In this document: one piece after another, positions 31,700 through 39,778 of the stretch
Numbering within the stretch: position 1 is the stretch's first letter
Layout: each line of letters opens with the position of its first letter
From: Pseudomonadota bacterium
GTDB lineage: Bacteria > Cyanobacteriota > Vampirovibrionia > Obscuribacterales > Obscuribacteraceae
NCBI GenBank assembly: GCA_021324135.1
Contig: JAJPJO010000063.1
Coordinates: forward strand, 1-62,987
Direction: 5' to 3'
DNA length: 62,987 nt
The notes under the pieces: model-generated
Database searches by the model: none
What the model was told of the DNA's origin: nothing
Seen by the model: only the letters and a program-made list of their open reading frames with translations
Program-made: the position numbers and the translations under genes

Positions 31700-32920
31700 T
31701 CAATCATGATCCAGCCTGGAGGCAGTGCGCTCACGCATGGTTCGTTGCGGCTTCACCCGGTAAAGATTGCTGTTTTCATGAACGTAGTGGTAAGAAGTCG
31801 AGTCCTTCGGCACGCGCCCTCCGTTTTGCAGAAGGTCATCGATGCTGTCGTATGGTATCAGATGCCCGAGGTTGAGCGGTGAGACATCGAGCACTGTCAA
31901 AGATGGCTCAGTGTAAAGCATGGCGCGCAAGTGCCCGGCCCGCTCCCCATGTTGAGTCGGGTAGAAAAACCAGCGCAGAGTGCCGGAAAGGTTGATTTGA
32001 AAATCGTTTTTCGCTACATAGAGAATAATTTTTTTCGCATGTTGCCGGACGTGCTCCAATTGGCTTTTGAATGCAATGTCATCGATGTCGGCTCTCGACA
32101 AGATTAGCTCATTGATTTGACGGCTGCCGTAATCGACAGGGCGGCGTTGCAGGCAAAAGTTGATTAAAATGTTGTTGCCGATGCTGCTGCCTACCAGCGT
32201 GATGTGCTCGTTTGGGAATGCCTTGAGCATGTCGATCATGAAATTATTGAAGCGTTCCTGTGTTCTGGGATAGGCTAGAGTCGAGCCGCTGTAGCCGTTC
32301 GAGCAGCCCCACGAGTATGCCACCACCGGCGCCTTCACACTGCTTGCCAGGTCGGCGGCCTGGCGAACCGAGCCGCGATAGTCGATGCAGCAACCATGCA
32401 CGTAAATGACGATCTCGCGGCGCGCCGCCACATCAAGGGCGGCTTTCAATTCTTTGCAAAACTGATCGAATCCTCCCGCCTCAAATATCTTCGGCCGAAA
32501 CTCCTCGGCTACCTGAGCGCCATCATTGGCGGTGCCTTTACCATCGGCAGGATAGAAGTACCAGCCGCTCTTAACGAGCGACGGGCGCAAATCGTCAGAC
32601 ACGCTGCAATAGCTGCTCTCGCGGGTCAATCCGTAAGTCATGGCGTTGATCGGCTCGATAATTTGTTTGCCGAAATCGAAGTTCACGTCCAGAGGACTGG
32701 CCGGCAAAGTCGCCGATGGTGAATCGATGATTCTGACGCGATCGGTGGCCAGAAAGATCGGAACGGAAACGCGAGTGTCGCCCCGTTTGCGCTTGCAGCC
32801 TGCGACGGCGGGCTGAGTGCAGAGCGCCAGGCAGAGCGTGATCAGCAAGGCGAGGCTGGTAAGCGTTGCGCCCACGGCACCAAAGGATCTCGAGCGTGCT
32901 AAGTAGGGAAAAGCTGGCAC
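31700..32920 (-). CDS. DUF900-type alpha/beta hydrolase, putative lipoprotein
   Basis: The hydrolase core has IVIYVHGCCIDYRGSVRQAA, VVAYSWGCSNGY and the nucleophile motif LVGSSIGNNIL (GxSxG with Ser between Gly-Ser and Ile-Gly), as in the DUF900 esterase/lipase group. Upstream is a hydrophobic stretch ending QPAVAGC; VAGC fits a lipobox, so the mature protein may be a lipoprotein. The frame stays open to 33130, but that part overlaps the well-supported zinc-ribbon gene on the other strand. A GTG at 32920, or a later GTG just before GATLTSLALL, is the more likely start. The natural substrate is unknown. Confidence 0.75.
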   Translation of the reverse strand: MPAFPYLARSRSFGAVGATLTSLALLITLCLALCTQPAVAGCKRKRGDTRVSVPIFLATDRVRIIDSPSATLPASPLDVNFDFGKQIIEPINAMTYGLTRESSYCSVSDDLRPSLVKSGWYFYPADGKGTANDGAQVAEEFRPKIFEAGGFDQFCKELKAALDVAARREIVIYVHGCCIDYRGSVRQAADLASSVKAPVVAYSWGCSNGYSGSTLAYPRTQERFNNFMIDMLKAFPNEHITLVGSSIGNNILINFCLQRRPVDYGSRQINELILSRADIDDIAFKSQLEHVRQHAKKIILYVAKNDFQINLSGTLRWFFYPTQHGERAGHLRAMLYTEPSLTVLDVSPLNLGHLIPYDSIDDLLQNGGRVPKDSTSYHYVHENSNLYRVKPQRTMRERTASRLDHD

Positions 32921-32983
32921 GGCCGTGAGGATTACGGATTCCGACAGTTTGAAATTCCACCCCTCGAGTGCAAGGAGAGTCCT

Positions 32984-33193
32984 ATGGTTGCTCAAGTAAG
33001 ACGGAATCAACGAAGACGTCCAATCATTTATCAATGTCAGGAATGCGAAGAAGTATTTTCGGCAATCGCTCAAATAGAGCAGTGCCCCGGTTGTTTTTCT
33101 GAAGAGAGGAGCAACCTCATTGTTCTGCATGCTGAATACGATCCCGAAATGGACGAAATGCTAACAAAAGACGACATTGCAGCTGGGGATTAG
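32984..33193 (+). CDS. Small zinc-ribbon protein
   Basis: The 69-residue protein has AAGGAGAG 5 bases before its ATG. Residues ~14-40 form a four-cysteine zinc ribbon (YQCQECEEVF ... IEQCPGCFSE), reminiscent of FmdB-type small regulatory proteins. The C-terminal third is acidic (EYDPEMDEMLTKDD). Its function is unknown. A strong terminator follows 37 bases after the stop, so it is a single-gene unit. It is divergent from the DUF900 hydrolase; their promoters must share the short gap near 32921-32983. Confidence 0.75.
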   Translation: MVAQVRRNQRRRPIIYQCQECEEVFSAIAQIEQCPGCFSEERSNLIVLHAEYDPEMDEMLTKDDIAAGD

Positions 33194-33230
33194 TCCCATC
33201 CCAGCTCACTCCATAGTTTAACCCCACGGT

Positions 33231-33272
33231 CTACCGGCAGGCTCATTCGAGTACTGCCGGTAGAACCTTTTT
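33231..33272 (+). terminator. Rho-independent terminator after the zinc-ribbon gene
   Basis: CTACCGGCAG (33231-33240) and CTGCCGGTAG (33254-33263) form a perfect 10-bp stem with a 13-base loop, followed by AACC and TTTTT (33268-33272). It is the clearest intrinsic terminator in the window. Confidence 0.85.
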
Positions 33273-33393
33273 AACATTGTATTCCTGGCAGGGCCGCTGA
33301 TCAATTCGGTTGAAACCAGTATAGAGGCGGCTTTTGGATGCTTCTGCAGGACATCGTTACCGTCTGTTTCTCGCCATCATTTAATGATCATAT

Positions 33394-34038
33394 TTGGGTG
33401 GTATATTGGCAATAGGTATTGCGAGTACCCTTTCTATGATAAAGCTCGAAGGTCGCGGACTTTTGCAGTTCAGCCGGGCCGGCTCTGTCCGGTTCGAGCC
33501 AGCTCCCTTGGCTGAGCGGAAAGGCGCAGGCGCTCGAATCCGAGCTCGTCGGCAGGTCACGCTTCTATCCTTACGGAGAACTAGAGACAACAGTGGCTCT
33601 ACATTGAGCGAACTGGCACCGGCATTCTTCTTCCTCTTCTTGTTTGCGATCTTTCCGGTCCTGGACATGATCGTATGCGGCTATAACTACTGCTCTTGTG
33701 TGGCGCTGAATGATTTGCAACTGCGTGAGGCCGCCAAAATACCGCGTTCGTTGGCGGAATCTGACACCGGACCGGTCAAGCAGGACATACCGAATAACTG
33801 GAAGTCGACCATCGTCGGCGGTTTTGCGAACACCCCGGTGATGCCTGTGACCGATATTTCTTATGGTCGCAACAGCCAGAATCAAGGACCGCTCATGGTC
33901 ACTATTTCAACTACATGCACGATTCAACCTTTTCTGAGCATACCGTTTTTCACCGGCGTGCCCGGTCTTGGCTCACCAATGATGGTGACGATCACGAATA
34001 AACGGATTCTCGAAAACCCCAACAATTTCGCTCGCTAA
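33394..34038 (+). CDS. TadE-like pseudopilin/membrane-anchored protein
   Basis: The key segment SGSTLSELAPAFFFLFLFAIFPVLDM has the TadE-like layout: a short basic leader, a Ser/Gly turn, a Glu at position ~5 and a hydrophobic helix, as in proteins processed and anchored by the Tad/Flp pilus system. About 130 extracytoplasmic residues follow. The frame opens at a TTG (33394), but the ~65 residues before the helix look non-family, and no ribosome site was found; the real start is probably nearer 33590. The stop is 14 bases before the next TadE-like gene, which shares the operon. Confidence 0.65.
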   Translation: MGGILAIGIASTLSMIKLEGRGLLQFSRAGSVRFEPAPLAERKGAGARIRARRQVTLLSLRRTRDNSGSTLSELAPAFFFLFLFAIFPVLDMIVCGYNYCSCVALNDLQLREAAKIPRSLAESDTGPVKQDIPNNWKSTIVGGFANTPVMPVTDISYGRNSQNQGPLMVTISTTCTIQPFLSIPFFTGVPGLGSPMMVTITNKRILENPNNFAR

Positions 34039-34052
34039 GGAGGCTGGATCAG

Positions 34053-34457
34053 TTGGCGCGAGGCAAGAGAAGCAGACGAGGATTGAGTCTTGTTGAGACG
34101 GCCATTGGCTTCATCATCCTCATTCCGATTGGGCTTGTGGCGATTGATATCGTCACATTGTTCAGTGCCAGCCAGAACAACGAGCAATGGTCCGAGATGG
34201 CGGCACGCGCGGCAGCCACCTCCGGCGATCAGAAGAGCGCCGAGAAGGCGGCGGAGATGGCTCTGGCCGATTTCACCTCCACTCCGGTAATGCAAAATTT
34301 GACCATCAGCGATGTTGATTTTGATGTTGCCCACGGAAACGTTCAGGTCGTGACCGCAATGCAGGTTAAGCTCCCAGTGCCCTTTCCCGGCTTCTCGGAA
34401 GTGACATGCACTGCCTCCGCCATTCAGCCGATTGTATCTTTTCCCGCGCCGCGATGA
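34053..34457 (+). CDS. TadE-like pseudopilin, TTG start
   Basis: The 134-residue protein starts at TTG 34053; AAGGAGG lies about 9 bases upstream, which decides the start. The N-terminus MARGKRSRRGLSLVETAIGF has a basic leader, a Gly-Leu-Ser cleavage-like site and a Glu before a ~22-residue hydrophobic helix, as in TadE proteins. The rest is a small periplasmic domain ending near PIVSFPAPR. It would sit in the inner membrane as a minor pilin-like subunit. The stop overlaps the ATG of the TadG-like gene (ATGA). Confidence 0.75.
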   Translation: MARGKRSRRGLSLVETAIGFIILIPIGLVAIDIVTLFSASQNNEQWSEMAARAAATSGDQKSAEKAAEMALADFTSTPVMQNLTISDVDFDVAHGNVQVVTAMQVKLPVPFPGFSEVTCTASAIQPIVSFPAPR

Positions 34458-36097
34458 GAAACTCAATAGTGAAATCAATGAGCAAACGACCGCGCCGCAA
34501 CAGCCAGGGTGCCTCTATCTTTCTCATCCTGCTTATTGCCGTCATCCTTGCTTATCTTGCCTATCTCGGCTTCCAATACATGATGTTGACCGGCGGCTCC
34601 CGGGAAGTGCGCAACGCCGTCGATGCCTCTGTTTTGAACGTGGCCAAAAGTGTGGTTGTGCTCAAGGTACCGGCCCCTCCCCAGTTCCGAGATTGCGCCG
34701 ATTCATCCGGAACCGTGGGCATAAGCACGATCAATCGCGTCTGGGGCAAAGCTTACCTTATCAATGCCAATGTCGAGGAGATGAAGAATACCGGTCAGAT
34801 TACCGGAAAGGCTAGTGGCAATGGCGATCTTGCCTATGGACTGGCGCAGAGAACCAACGCTGCTCTTTACTCGAGGTTGACGAACAAGGTGGCGCTCGAT
34901 CAATTCTTCGGGAATTTAGCCGACAGACGCGAAGCATTCATGCTGGGCCGCGGCACGGTTGTTCAACACGATCAGGAATCATACTATCCTACAGCCATGG
35001 TGGACCGAGGCGCCGAGGCCAACCTGGCTTACAATCCAGTGCAGATTCCCAGGAATGTTCAGATTAAAGGGCTTCAGTACGGCAAGCAGTTTTACGTGCA
35101 AGGCTACAATCCATTCGTTTGCAACAGTCACGAGTTTTGCTTCACCACATTCAGGGTGAACGAAATGCCTCATCTCATCTCCGACAATTATTTCAATGCA
35201 AACCGCAGTTCCATCGGCGGAGCCGACCTGGCGGTGCCGAACGCATTCCAGGGTCAGGGCACTGCCTATGGTGCACAAGGCGCGATTGGTTCGGTTGCCA
35301 GCGCTGTAGCCAACCCGATGCGCGTCTATCAGATGACCATTCCATTATCTTTTGTCACGATTAACTTCGGCAATATGTGCAACGTCTATGTCGAGGGCAA
35401 GCCATTCAAGAAAAACATGCCGTACGGTTATCGCCCCCAACCGTACACCCTGGCGCAAGACTACAAGTTACAGCTTGGTCAGGATCAAGGAAAATTCTTG
35501 AACGGTTGGGCTTCGCTGGGCAACGAATTTGCCGCCGCCAATATTTATACGGTCATAAATCTGCTTCCCGGCAATCATTTGCCGGCCCTGCAAAAATTGC
35601 TGCAGCGGATCCAGGAAATCGATCCGAATTATACGCTTCCACAATTAATAGGTCTTTTGCAAAAACAAACGCCCGATCCAAATCAAAGCACGTATTACAT
35701 CTTCCCGCGCTACTCAACGCCGGACTACACAAATCCGGTCATAGACATGGCCCCTGCCACTTCGCAAAAGATACCACAATGGTTGGTGCAAGCTGCTCAA
35801 GCTGAAGGTTCGCCACCGGCTATGGTAGTGAAGGAGAATTTAGTGAGAGATCAACCAAATACGGCCTGGGATTATGTTTACCCCGGCAATCCGCCTACAC
35901 TGCCGCATCATACGGAAATCAGCGGTACATTGACATGGGTCCCCGGCACCGGTATGGATCAATGCCTGGGGCAACTATATGTAAATCGGCTTACCGAGGT
36001 CTTCTTCGCCGAGCAGCCTGGTGCCGGCGGCGGTGGTGGCGCAGGTGGTGGCGCAGCTGGTGGCGGTGGGCGTGGTGCCGGACTTGGTGGCGGTTAA
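34454..36097 (+). CDS. TadG-like surface protein with Gly-rich tail
   Basis: The start is ATG 34454, overlapping the previous stop; 547 residues. The N-terminus is basic, then SQGASIFLILLIAVILAYLAYLG forms one membrane helix, and GSREVRNAVDASVLNVAKS follows. That phrase is the TadG/TadE-like segment in which newly exported subunits carry an A-x-D-A motif. A large periplasmic domain of about 450 residues follows, unrecognised and Asn/Tyr/Pro-rich. The last 30 residues are almost all Gly and Ala. In the Tad system TadG helps pilus assembly at the envelope. No tadA, tadB, tadC or cpaB gene lies nearby. Confidence 0.75.
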   Translation: MRNSIVKSMSKRPRRNSQGASIFLILLIAVILAYLAYLGFQYMMLTGGSREVRNAVDASVLNVAKSVVVLKVPAPPQFRDCADSSGTVGISTINRVWGKAYLINANVEEMKNTGQITGKASGNGDLAYGLAQRTNAALYSRLTNKVALDQFFGNLADRREAFMLGRGTVVQHDQESYYPTAMVDRGAEANLAYNPVQIPRNVQIKGLQYGKQFYVQGYNPFVCNSHEFCFTTFRVNEMPHLISDNYFNANRSSIGGADLAVPNAFQGQGTAYGAQGAIGSVASAVANPMRVYQMTIPLSFVTINFGNMCNVYVEGKPFKKNMPYGYRPQPYTLAQDYKLQLGQDQGKFLNGWASLGNEFAAANIYTVINLLPGNHLPALQKLLQRIQEIDPNYTLPQLIGLLQKQTPDPNQSTYYIFPRYSTPDYTNPVIDMAPATSQKIPQWLVQAAQAEGSPPAMVVKENLVRDQPNTAWDYVYPGNPPTLPHHTEISGTLTWVPGTGMDQCLGQLYVNRLTEVFFAEQPGAGGGGGAGGGAAGGGGRGAGLGGG

Positions 36098-36129
36098 GCA
36101 ATTTCAAATGGCATAGTTTTGAGGATATT

Positions 36130-37122
36130 ATGGACAAATTTATGCAAAGAGCGAACAATAGGTTATGTGATCCAGCATCGCTTGGAGCATGCCTGGCGTT
36201 CGCACTTCTCACCATATATGGTGCGGCTGCCTGGGCAGACAACAATCAGGCTTACTCGGGCACCATATCCAACGACACAAGCGCCGGCCAGATGATGCCA
36301 TCGCAGCCGATGCCGGACCGCCCCGGTATGAAGACCGGCATACAAGCTTACAACGCCGGAAATTACAAGAAAGCCATAATTCATCTGGGTTCGGCTCTGA
36401 CTACCGACTTCAACAATCCGGTGCTCCACTACTACATGGCTAATTCACACCTGCATTTGCATCAAACGGATGCAGCCATTCGGGAGTTCAGAATCGCTTA
36501 TGCTCTTGATCCCGAGAATGATGTCGGAAGATACTCAAAAGAGGCATTGTTCATCCTGGGTGCCGATGAGTCTCGTCCGCCGCGTCCACCGCTGGATGTA
36601 ATCGGCCGGACGGCGGAGAAACCCATGCCGCCGCCGCCATCCGCGCATGATGTTATGGTTGGTCAATCAGTGAGCCAACTGCGGCACCAGGCTGAGTCGA
36701 TGAGCGAAATACAGTCTAAGGCCAACGAGGCTTTGCTCGCCGAGGAACAGAGGCGGCAACAAGATTACTTGTCTCGCGCCAAGACGGATCTTCAGAACCA
36801 ATACACATACTACTCGCGCCGAGGTGGAGTGCATCGGATGCCTATTCCTGCTGATGCTCAGGCAACTCTAAGCAGCTTGAAAGATCTGTACGACCGCCAG
36901 CATGCCAATCGCGCCGAAATGGCTCATCGTCAGGCTGAGGAGTTGAAAATGAGCGCCCGCAATCTCGAGGAGCAACTCCATGATCAGGCGCACAAAGGCA
37001 CCCACCTGGTTCCCGAGGGGACCAATCTTTATATTCGCAACTACCGCACCGAACCAAAAGCAACTGATGCAAAGCCATCCGATCACGGCACTCAAAGCTC
37101 GAGCTCAGGCACGCTAAAATAG
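36130..37122 (+). CDS. Secreted TPR protein
   Basis: The start is ATG 36130, behind GAGG; the open frame extends upstream inside the TadG-like gene without meaning. The 330-residue protein has a signal peptide (CLAFALLTIYGAAAWA, cleavage near residue 36), two or three TPR units (IQAYNAGNYKKAIIHLGSAL; YYMANSHLHLHQTDAAIREF), a Pro-rich linker, and a long charged helical region (residues ~180-290) likely to be coiled coil. The stop shares its last base with the GTG of the next gene. It probably works in the periplasm with the Tad-like proteins before it. Confidence 0.75.
   Translation: MDKFMQRANNRLCDPASLGACLAFALLTIYGAAAWADNNQAYSGTISNDTSAGQMMPSQPMPDRPGMKTGIQAYNAGNYKKAIIHLGSALTTDFNNPVLHYYMANSHLHLHQTDAAIREFRIAYALDPENDVGRYSKEALFILGADESRPPRPPLDVIGRTAEKPMPPPPSAHDVMVGQSVSQLRHQAESMSEIQSKANEALLAEEQRRQQDYLSRAKTDLQNQYTYYSRRGGVHRMPIPADAQATLSSLKDLYDRQHANRAEMAHRQAEELKMSARNLEEQLHDQAHKGTHLVPEGTNLYIRNYRTEPKATDAKPSDHGTQSSSSGTLK
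36210..36223. repeat. Palindromic word CACCATATATGGTG (perfect 14 bp)
   Basis: This is the fully symmetrical form of the recurrent ACCATATNTGGT word. It lies inside the signal-peptide codons of a secreted TPR gene. Confidence 0.5.
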
Positions 37123-38651
37123 TGCGCACGGATGAGTGGGGTCGGAGAAAATTTAAATTGAGTTCAAAAAGCATTTTTGGCACAGTCCTTGCGATCATGC
37201 TAATTTGCCGCGCAGCAGAAGCGAGTCCCACTGCCGTCCCTGCCTCGAAAGTTCAGGCGTCCAAGGGACAAGCAGCAGGCAAGGCAGAGTGGGTGGCGCT
37301 GAAAAAATCCGCTGAGGCAGCCTATCTCGAGGGTGATATGGCTCGAGCCGAGGAGAAGTATCGCTCAGCAGTCGTGGCAGCAGGCGCGAGCAAGGATGAC
37401 GGGGCGAAGATTGTTTGCCTTACGGCCCTGTCTAATTGTCTGGCTGCGCAGAATGATAAGCTGAAAGATGAAGAGCCGTTGCGCCGGCAAACGCTCGAGC
37501 TGGCCAAAAATGTTTACGGTGAGAAATCGGCGCCCTATGCCCGGGCACTGGCGGCGGTGGCAGACTTGAAAGCGAGGCAAGGTGAGATCGCTGATTCTGC
37601 CGACACTGTCGAGCGAGCGATGAGCATTCTCGGTCAGTCTGATGAGAAATACCCTCTCGAGATGGCTGTCTGTTATCAGGCGATTGCCAACCGCGAGTCC
37701 GCACGCGGATCTTTCGGCCTGGCTGATGACGCCTTCAAAAAGGCGCTCGATTTGCGTACCGCTAAACTTCCAGCCACCGATCCCGATCTGCTCGACACTT
37801 GCAAATGCTACGCAGAGGTCCTCAACCAACTGGGAAGAAAGGATGAGGCAAATAAGCTGCAAGAGAGGATTTCGCTGGCCAAAGTGACAAGTTCAGTTGC
37901 TGCTCAGGGCTCGGCATCGAGCGGCGGCAAGAAGGCGGACAGCAACAAGGCCGCCCTTTTTCTAAAGCTTCTCGAGGATGCTAAAGCGGCAAACCAAGCC
38001 AAGGATCGCGATCGTTCCCTTTCGTGCTGGAAGCTTGTTGCCGCCGAGGCCGAAAAATCCGCTGCTAAGGATGGTCGCCTGCCTTATGCTCTTGTGCATC
38101 TCGGCGATGCTTATTCATACAACATGCAGCGCGACGAGGCCGCCGCTCTGTACAAACGAGCTATGGATCTACGTGGGCAAAACGGCTCAGACAATACTCT
38201 GGGCGCCGCTCGCAATCTAAGCCGGATCGCCTCATCTGAGTTGAGCAACAAACATAGCGCGGAGGCTGCGCGTTTGTACTCGAAAGTTGTGGAGATCGAG
38301 CAGCACCAAAATGCTCCCGATACCGTGCAACTGCGTGCCCTGCAACACCTGGTCTCGGCCTGCATGGCCTCCAAAGAGAACGGCAAGGCTGAGGAAGCGG
38401 CGAAGCGAATGGCATCCTTAGCTGACAAGGTCGGCGGTCCAATCGGCACCATGCAGAAAAATTTTGCCATCGGGATGCTTGGTTCGCTCTATATGCAAAG
38501 CGGACGGACTCAGGAAGGTCTACAACTAATGAAGAGCATGGCAGGTGCGGCTCGAGCAAACCCAGGCGACATAGGCAAAGCATTGCAGGATTCATTTCAG
38601 TCGGACGAAGCGTTCTTCGACAAAGCCGAGGAAGAATCGTTTACTCGCTGA
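37122..38651 (+). CDS. Secreted TPR protein
   Basis: The 509-residue protein has an N-terminal signal (IFGTVLAIMLICRAAEA) and two TPR blocks (residues ~55-240 and ~285-480), with KLT-like repeats such as AEEKYRSAVVAAGAS, ADDAFKKALDLRTAKL, AAALYKRAMDLRGQNG and AARLYSKVVEIEQHQN. GTG 37122 overlaps the previous stop. A TTG at 37158, behind TCGGAG, would still keep the signal peptide and is a possible alternative. It is the last gene of the TadE-TadE-TadG-TPR-TPR unit and converges with the RelA-like gene, with 2 bases between stops. Confidence 0.8.
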   Translation: MRTDEWGRRKFKLSSKSIFGTVLAIMLICRAAEASPTAVPASKVQASKGQAAGKAEWVALKKSAEAAYLEGDMARAEEKYRSAVVAAGASKDDGAKIVCLTALSNCLAAQNDKLKDEEPLRRQTLELAKNVYGEKSAPYARALAAVADLKARQGEIADSADTVERAMSILGQSDEKYPLEMAVCYQAIANRESARGSFGLADDAFKKALDLRTAKLPATDPDLLDTCKCYAEVLNQLGRKDEANKLQERISLAKVTSSVAAQGSASSGGKKADSNKAALFLKLLEDAKAANQAKDRDRSLSCWKLVAAEAEKSAAKDGRLPYALVHLGDAYSYNMQRDEAAALYKRAMDLRGQNGSDNTLGAARNLSRIASSELSNKHSAEAARLYSKVVEIEQHQNAPDTVQLRALQHLVSACMASKENGKAEEAAKRMASLADKVGGPIGTMQKNFAIGMLGSLYMQSGRTQEGLQLMKSMAGAARANPGDIGKALQDSFQSDEAFFDKAEEESFTR

Positions 38652-38653
38652 GA

Positions 38654-39778
38654 TTACTTGAGCAACACAGACGTGTTTTCTAATTCAAAGGAAGCGTCAG
38701 TATCCATGAAAAGCATCTGGAGCAAGTTGCGGTAGAAGCCGTAGAGCGGAAACCGCTTTGATATTTCATCCCTCAATTTGTCGCGTTGAATTTTAAAGGA
38801 TCGATGCGATGGTCCGGACATGTGATCGAGCTCGAGATAATAGTTCCCGAGCGGCTGCACTTGAATCTCGAATAATCGACCCCGCCACTTCGCGACACTC
38901 TTCAAGGCTTTCCAGCCGGTCTTCTTCATCTTCGAGGGATCGCACGTCAAATAATCTTTCGTTTCAATAAACTCGAGAAGTTTGTCTGGCTCATCATGTT
39001 CATATGGCACTGAGACATGGCAGAGCGCTTGCATTTTGGCTACATCGGCGGGCGTGACCGTCATCTCCTCGAGTTGCTTGTGAACGCGAAGACAAGTTGC
39101 TTCGTCCTCGCAGACGATTTTTATGCCGAAGATATCTTTGATGAATTTGCTGTATTTGCGCAAATGCTTGTCGCGAGTAACCAACTCATCGAGACCGAAG
39201 ATTTCATCGGTGACTTTGTTCCAGAGCTCTTCTTCGGCTTTGACGCGGCTGGTCAGGCGATTGACACCACTGGCGGGGCGCGACATGGGAACATATTCTA
39301 CAAAGTTCGCCGATAAGGTCAGGGGCACCCACTGGCCGCTCTGGTTGTAGCGAAAGTTGTCGAGCATCAGATTGCCCAGGTCGATGTCGGTCACCGAGAA
39401 CAACATATCACGATTGATTTTTTCGCGGATCAGAAATGGCCTTGCTTCCTCACCGGGCAGAACGCCGATGACATTGGAATGCAATTCGAATTCACCCTCG
39501 AGAAGAATGGTCGAGAGAAGATGGCCGAGGCTGTGCAAATGCCATTCTCCATCAAGAATGCTGGTGCGAAATGCCTCACGGACCTTAATAATCAGATCGC
39601 GCGAAAGTTCGATGCTGATGTGCTCTCGTGGGTGAGCCTCTTGTTCGGCCCGCTTTTCTGCCAGGCAGGCGATGAACTCGTGCAACACCGGATTTTCCAT
39701 TGCCATCAAGAGTGGTGACTGCAATGGTTGAGCCGACTGTGCTTCGTTTATACCTTGAGCTGAGATGGACTGGTTCAT
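38654..39778 (-). CDS. RelA/SpoT-fold protein (putative alarmone synthetase-like)
   Basis: Residues ~175-345 of this 374-residue protein follow the RelA/SpoT synthetase pattern. It shows SRVKAEEELWNKV (a K-rich helix), FIKDIFGIKIV (conserved Asp215 and Gly-Ile), KDYLTCDPSKMKKTGWKALK (normally KDYI-PK-GY-S-H, here GW without His) and LFEIQVQP (catalytic-type Glu304 with Gln306, normally E-x-Q-x-R-T). The first 170 residues are unrecognised. It could make (p)ppGpp or another pyrophosphorylated nucleotide, or be inactive. Its ATG overlaps the ABC-F stop by 4 bases, tying it to a ribosome-associated ATPase. The fold call is moderate. Confidence 0.55.
   Translation of the reverse strand: MNQSISAQGINEAQSAQPLQSPLLMAMENPVLHEFIACLAEKRAEQEAHPREHISIELSRDLIIKVREAFRTSILDGEWHLHSLGHLLSTILLEGEFELHSNVIGVLPGEEARPFLIREKINRDMLFSVTDIDLGNLMLDNFRYNQSGQWVPLTLSANFVEYVPMSRPASGVNRLTSRVKAEEELWNKVTDEIFGLDELVTRDKHLRKYSKFIKDIFGIKIVCEDEATCLRVHKQLEEMTVTPADVAKMQALCHVSVPYEHDEPDKLLEFIETKDYLTCDPSKMKKTGWKALKSVAKWRGRLFEIQVQPLGNYYLELDHMSGPSHRSFKIQRDKLRDEISKRFPLYGFYRNLLQMLFMDTDASFELENTSVLLK

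Noticed and set aside
32921-33130. Upstream extension of the DUF900 hydrolase frame
   Set aside because: It would run antisense through the zinc-ribbon gene, which has a strong ribosome site and terminator; the signal/lipobox lies after 32920.
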